A stretch of DNA of 64,000 nucleotides, taken from positions 48,311-112,310 of the forward strand of contig JBMNPM010000007.1 in assembly GCA_050943595.1 (NCBI GenBank). The letters are read 5' to 3'. Numbering within the stretch: the stretch's first letter is position 1; each line of letters starts with the position of its first letter. Source of the DNA: JAXGXJ01 sp050943595 (GTDB taxonomy: Bacteria > Actinomycetota > Thermoleophilia > RBG-16-64-13). Positions 61,573 through 64,000 of this stretch are shown in pieces. Made by a program: the position numbers and the translations under genes. The notes beneath the pieces were generated by a model, which was given only the letters and a program-made list of their open reading frames with translations, did not search any database and was not told the origin of the DNA.

Positions 61573-62814
61573 ATGAGCCTACTTGAAGCGCCACGCGGCA
61601 TGCGCCTGCACATCGGCCTGTTCGGCCGCAGGAATGTCGGTAAGTCGAGCCTTCTCAACGCCATCACCAGGCAGAACGTCTCCATCGTCTCCGAGCACGC
61701 CGGTACCACCACTGACCCGGTGGAGAAACCTATGGAGCTGCTCCCCCTTGGCCCAGTCCTCTTCATCGATACAGCGGGTATCGACGACGTGGGCGCCCTC
61801 GGTGAACTGAGGGCCGACCGCACTAAAAAGGTGTTCGAACGCACCGACGTAGGCGTGGTGGTGACAGAACCGGGCGAGTGGGGTGAATTCGAAGAACAGA
61901 TCGTGCAGACTCTGCTCGACAACAACGCCTCGCCCATCGTAGTAGTTAACAAAGTCGACACCGACGGGGACACCCCCCTTCCGCCCGAGCTGCAGGCGCG
62001 CGGGCTGCCGGTCGTGTTCACATCGGTGGTCGAGGGACGGGGGATCGCCGATTTCCGGCAGGCTCTACTCGACAACGCGCCGGAGCATTTCATAGAAAGT
62101 CCGGCCATCCTCGGCGATCTGGTGGGCCCGGGCGAGCTGGCCGTGCTCGTCATACCCATCGATAAAGAAGCCCCCAGGGGTAGGCTGATCCTCCCTCAAG
62201 TCCAATCCATCCGCGACCTGCTCGACTCGGACGCCATGGCCCTCATGGTGAAGGAGCGCGACCTGAAGAGCGCGTTGGCCCGCCTCAATCGGCCGCCCCG
62301 GCTGGTGGTCACCGACTCGCAGGCCTTCCTCAAAGTCGCAACCGACACGCCGCGGGACATCCCCCTCACCAGCTTCTCCATACTCTTCGCCCGCTTCAAG
62401 GGTGACCTCATCACGCAGGTGGAGGGAGCCCTAGCCATCGAGCATCTCCAACCGGGAGACCGCATTCTCATCGCCGAATCTTGTAGCCACCATCCCATCG
62501 CTGAAGACATCGGGCGGGTAAAGATCCCCCGCTGGCTAACGCAGTACGTAGGCGGCAAGATAGAAGTCGAGCACGTGCAGGGACATGATTTCCCCGATGA
62601 CCTGTCACCCTATTCCCTGGTCGTCCACTGCGGCGCCTGCACCACCAACAGGCGGGCGGTGCTCAATCGTCTGCTCCGTTGTCGGCAGGCAGGGGTCCCC
62701 GTGACGAACTATGGTCTGACCATCGCCTACAGCCTGGGCATCTTCGCGCGGGCCTTGGAGCCGTTCCCATCCGCCCTCGAAGTACTGCGCGCGACACAGG
62801 GGGCGGAGCGGTGA
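61573..62814 (+). CDS. hydF: [FeFe]-hydrogenase maturation GTPase HydF
   Basis: Scaffold on which the di-iron subcluster is completed before transfer to HydA. 413 aa. The GTPase domain has GRRNVGKSS (18-26), the switch region HAGTTTDPV, FIDTAGIDD and VVNKVD. A middle dimerisation domain follows. The Fe-S domain holds Cys304, His306 (SCSHHP) and His352-Cys353-Cys356 (HCGAC). All are intact. ATG at 61573 follows GGAGTGAAG. The stop overlaps the hydE GTG as GTGA. Confidence 0.97.
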   Translation: MSLLEAPRGMRLHIGLFGRRNVGKSSLLNAITRQNVSIVSEHAGTTTDPVEKPMELLPLGPVLFIDTAGIDDVGALGELRADRTKKVFERTDVGVVVTEPGEWGEFEEQIVQTLLDNNASPIVVVNKVDTDGDTPLPPELQARGLPVVFTSVVEGRGIADFRQALLDNAPEHFIESPAILGDLVGPGELAVLVIPIDKEAPRGRLILPQVQSIRDLLDSDAMALMVKERDLKSALARLNRPPRLVVTDSQAFLKVATDTPRDIPLTSFSILFARFKGDLITQVEGALAIEHLQPGDRILIAESCSHHPIAEDIGRVKIPRWLTQYVGGKIEVEHVQGHDFPDDLSPYSLVVHCGACTTNRRAVLNRLLRCRQAGVPVTNYGLTIAYSLGIFARALEPFPSALEVLRATQGAER

Positions 62815-63884
62815 GTCCGGCACTCGGACTCAATACCGGCCACGCCACCCACGCGGAGATACTTCGCCGGCTGACTGAGACGGATCCCTCCGCGCTCGCC
62901 GAGCTTTGGAGACAGGCAGATGAGATGCGACAGGCCGTCGTCGGTGATGAGGTCCATCTGCGAGGTTTGATCGAGATATCCAATCACTGTGTACGCAGGT
63001 GTGGATATTGCGGCCTGCGCGTAGGCAACCGCGCCCTACGCCGCTACCGCATGGACGAAGACGACATCCTGGCCTGTGCACGGCATGCCCAGGCCCTCTC
63101 CTACGGCACAGTCGTTCTTCAGGCCGGCGAGGACCCCGGACTTGAGACCCATTGGGTAACCCAGGTCGTGCGCCGCATCAAGAGCGAGACCGGCCTGGCC
63201 GTGACGCTCAGTCTGGGCGAGCGGGATGAGGACGAACTCCGCGCCTGGCGCGCGGCCGGAGCCGACCGTTATCTCCTCCGTTTCGAGACGTCGGACGAGG
63301 ATCTCTACCGTCGCATCCATCCGCCTCTGCCGGGCGGGGCCACAGACCGCATCGCTTTGCTGCGGCGGCTGCGCGAGTTCGGCTATGAGATTGGAAGCGG
63401 GATCATGGTGGGCATCCCGGGCCAAACCTTCACTACCGTAGCGCATGATATAGAGGTGTTCGCAGACCTCGATCTGGACATGATCGGCATAGGCCCCTAC
63501 ATAGCCCATCCTGCCACACCACTGGGCGACGGGAGATGGGCTCCGCCCAATCCACTCCCCGATCAGGTGCCCGGCGACGAGACCACCGTCTGTAAGGTGC
63601 TGGCCCTGACCCGGCTGGCCTGTCCCGAGGCGAATCTTCCCAGCACCACCGCGCTGGCCACCATCAATAAGACGTCGGGAAGAGAGACGGCGCTGCAGCG
63701 GGGAGCGAATGTAATCATGCCGAACCTCACCCCGCCGCACTTTCGAGAATTGTATGAGATCTATCCAGACAAAGCCTGTCTCAACGAGACGGCCGACATG
63801 TGCGGCACTGATCTGCCGGCCCACCTGGCGGCTTTGGGACGACGTGTGGGCGTCGGCCCCGGAGGGCGCCGGCGCGAGGGGTGA
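62811..63884 (+). CDS. hydE: [FeFe]-hydrogenase maturation radical SAM protein HydE
   Basis: Radical SAM enzyme that processes the HydG product into the organometallic precursor of the H-cluster. 357 aa. The SAM cluster is Cys60, Cys64, Cys67 (CVRRCGYC), followed by RYRMDEDDIL, LQAGEDP and YLLRFETSDEDLY. Near the C-terminus only CX7C (CLNETADMC) remains of the optional CX7CX2C auxiliary-cluster motif, whose third Cys is absent. GTG at 62811 with GGAGCG upstream overlaps the hydF stop by four bases. Last of the maturase genes in view. Confidence 0.96.
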   Translation: MSPALGLNTGHATHAEILRRLTETDPSALAELWRQADEMRQAVVGDEVHLRGLIEISNHCVRRCGYCGLRVGNRALRRYRMDEDDILACARHAQALSYGTVVLQAGEDPGLETHWVTQVVRRIKSETGLAVTLSLGERDEDELRAWRAAGADRYLLRFETSDEDLYRRIHPPLPGGATDRIALLRRLREFGYEIGSGIMVGIPGQTFTTVAHDIEVFADLDLDMIGIGPYIAHPATPLGDGRWAPPNPLPDQVPGDETTVCKVLALTRLACPEANLPSTTALATINKTSGRETALQRGANVIMPNLTPPHFRELYEIYPDKACLNETADMCGTDLPAHLAALGRRVGVGPGGRRREG

Positions 63885-64000
63885 CCGGCTACAAGGTGGC
63901 CCGCCGCCTACGTCGGAACCCGTGGCGCCGTGGGCCTTTTGGTCGCCCATAACGCCCATAATGGAGTCAGGGGGGGCCGGGGGGGAGTTGGGCCGCCGCG
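63885..64000. other. G-rich window edge after hydE
   Basis: No gene. The last 40 bases hold two runs of seven G separated by CC and then GGG. This may be a low-quality contig end or a G-quadruplex-prone stretch. Confidence 0.4.

Noticed and set aside
63881..63955. 23-codon frame starting GTGA at the hydE stop
   Set aside because: Too short, Arg-rich, and without a convincing coding signal. The overlap looks accidental near the contig edge.

Overview
The window looks like chromosome from an anaerobic, GC-rich, probably single-membrane (monoderm) bacterium. Supporting evidence: three S-layer-homology (SLH) surface proteins, a two-domain superoxide reductase, an acetylene-hydratase-like Mo/W enzyme, a pyrophosphate-type phosphofructokinase and a complete [FeFe]-hydrogenase maturation set (hydG, hydF, hydE). 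Many genes start with GTG or TTG behind strong GGAGG-type ribosome binding sites. A deep-branching anaerobic actinobacterium or a GC-rich Bacillota would fit. I cannot place it further from sequence alone.

Layout. 1-5.2 kb: the 5' part of a lipoprotein carboxylesterase, an FKBP isomerase, an MFS carrier, TatA and a SerC-type aminotransferase. 5.4-11.3 kb: tRNA-Ser(GCU) and tRNA-Arg(ACG), the Mo/W oxidoreductase and an orphan carB. 11.3-17.2 kb: an accessory region with a decayed subtilase, a small membrane protein, an AT-rich SLH protein and a large SLH protein with a molybdopterin-oxidoreductase-like fold. 17.4-24 kb: a PLDc_N protein, tadA, tRNA-Ser(CGA), a PAS-GAF-GGDEF-HD-GYP signalling protein, a relic fragment and a MacB-like ABC pair. 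24-32 kb: superoxide reductase, nitroreductase, a three-gene glycine-betaine-type ABC operon and an MMPL exporter. 32-45 kb: small enzymes and carriers (methyltransferase, two MFS, RNase HI, DUF2284, PanB, patatin, flavoprotein, MDR reductase, PAP2, HD-GYP, cupin, aldo-keto reductase). 45-55 kb: an SLH/beta-helix protein, the ACT-UPF0210 pair, an MFS, two coupled small membrane proteins, Ogt, HisC, PPi-PFK and a UPF0047 protein. 55-64 kb: a coupled HEAT-repeat/glycosyltransferase pair, tRNA-Lys(CUU), a protein with a duplicated Cys domain, a DUF4177-like protein, a CatA-like acyltransferase, and the TM1266-hydG-(small ORF)-hydF-hydE operon.

The most unusual signal is in the repeats. Three independent duplicated segments differ by 29 substitutions in about 237 aligned bases, and all 29 are transitions. 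Shorter repeats in the window follow the same trend, and several 11-21 bp tandem duplications occur. This suggests either a repeat-targeted mutational process or a transition-biased, recombination-prone lineage (for example one lacking mismatch repair). A dispersed GGCTGCTGAAAA...AGCC element sits in many intergenic gaps and overlaps some stop codons.

All calls come from reading the sequence. No database search was run.
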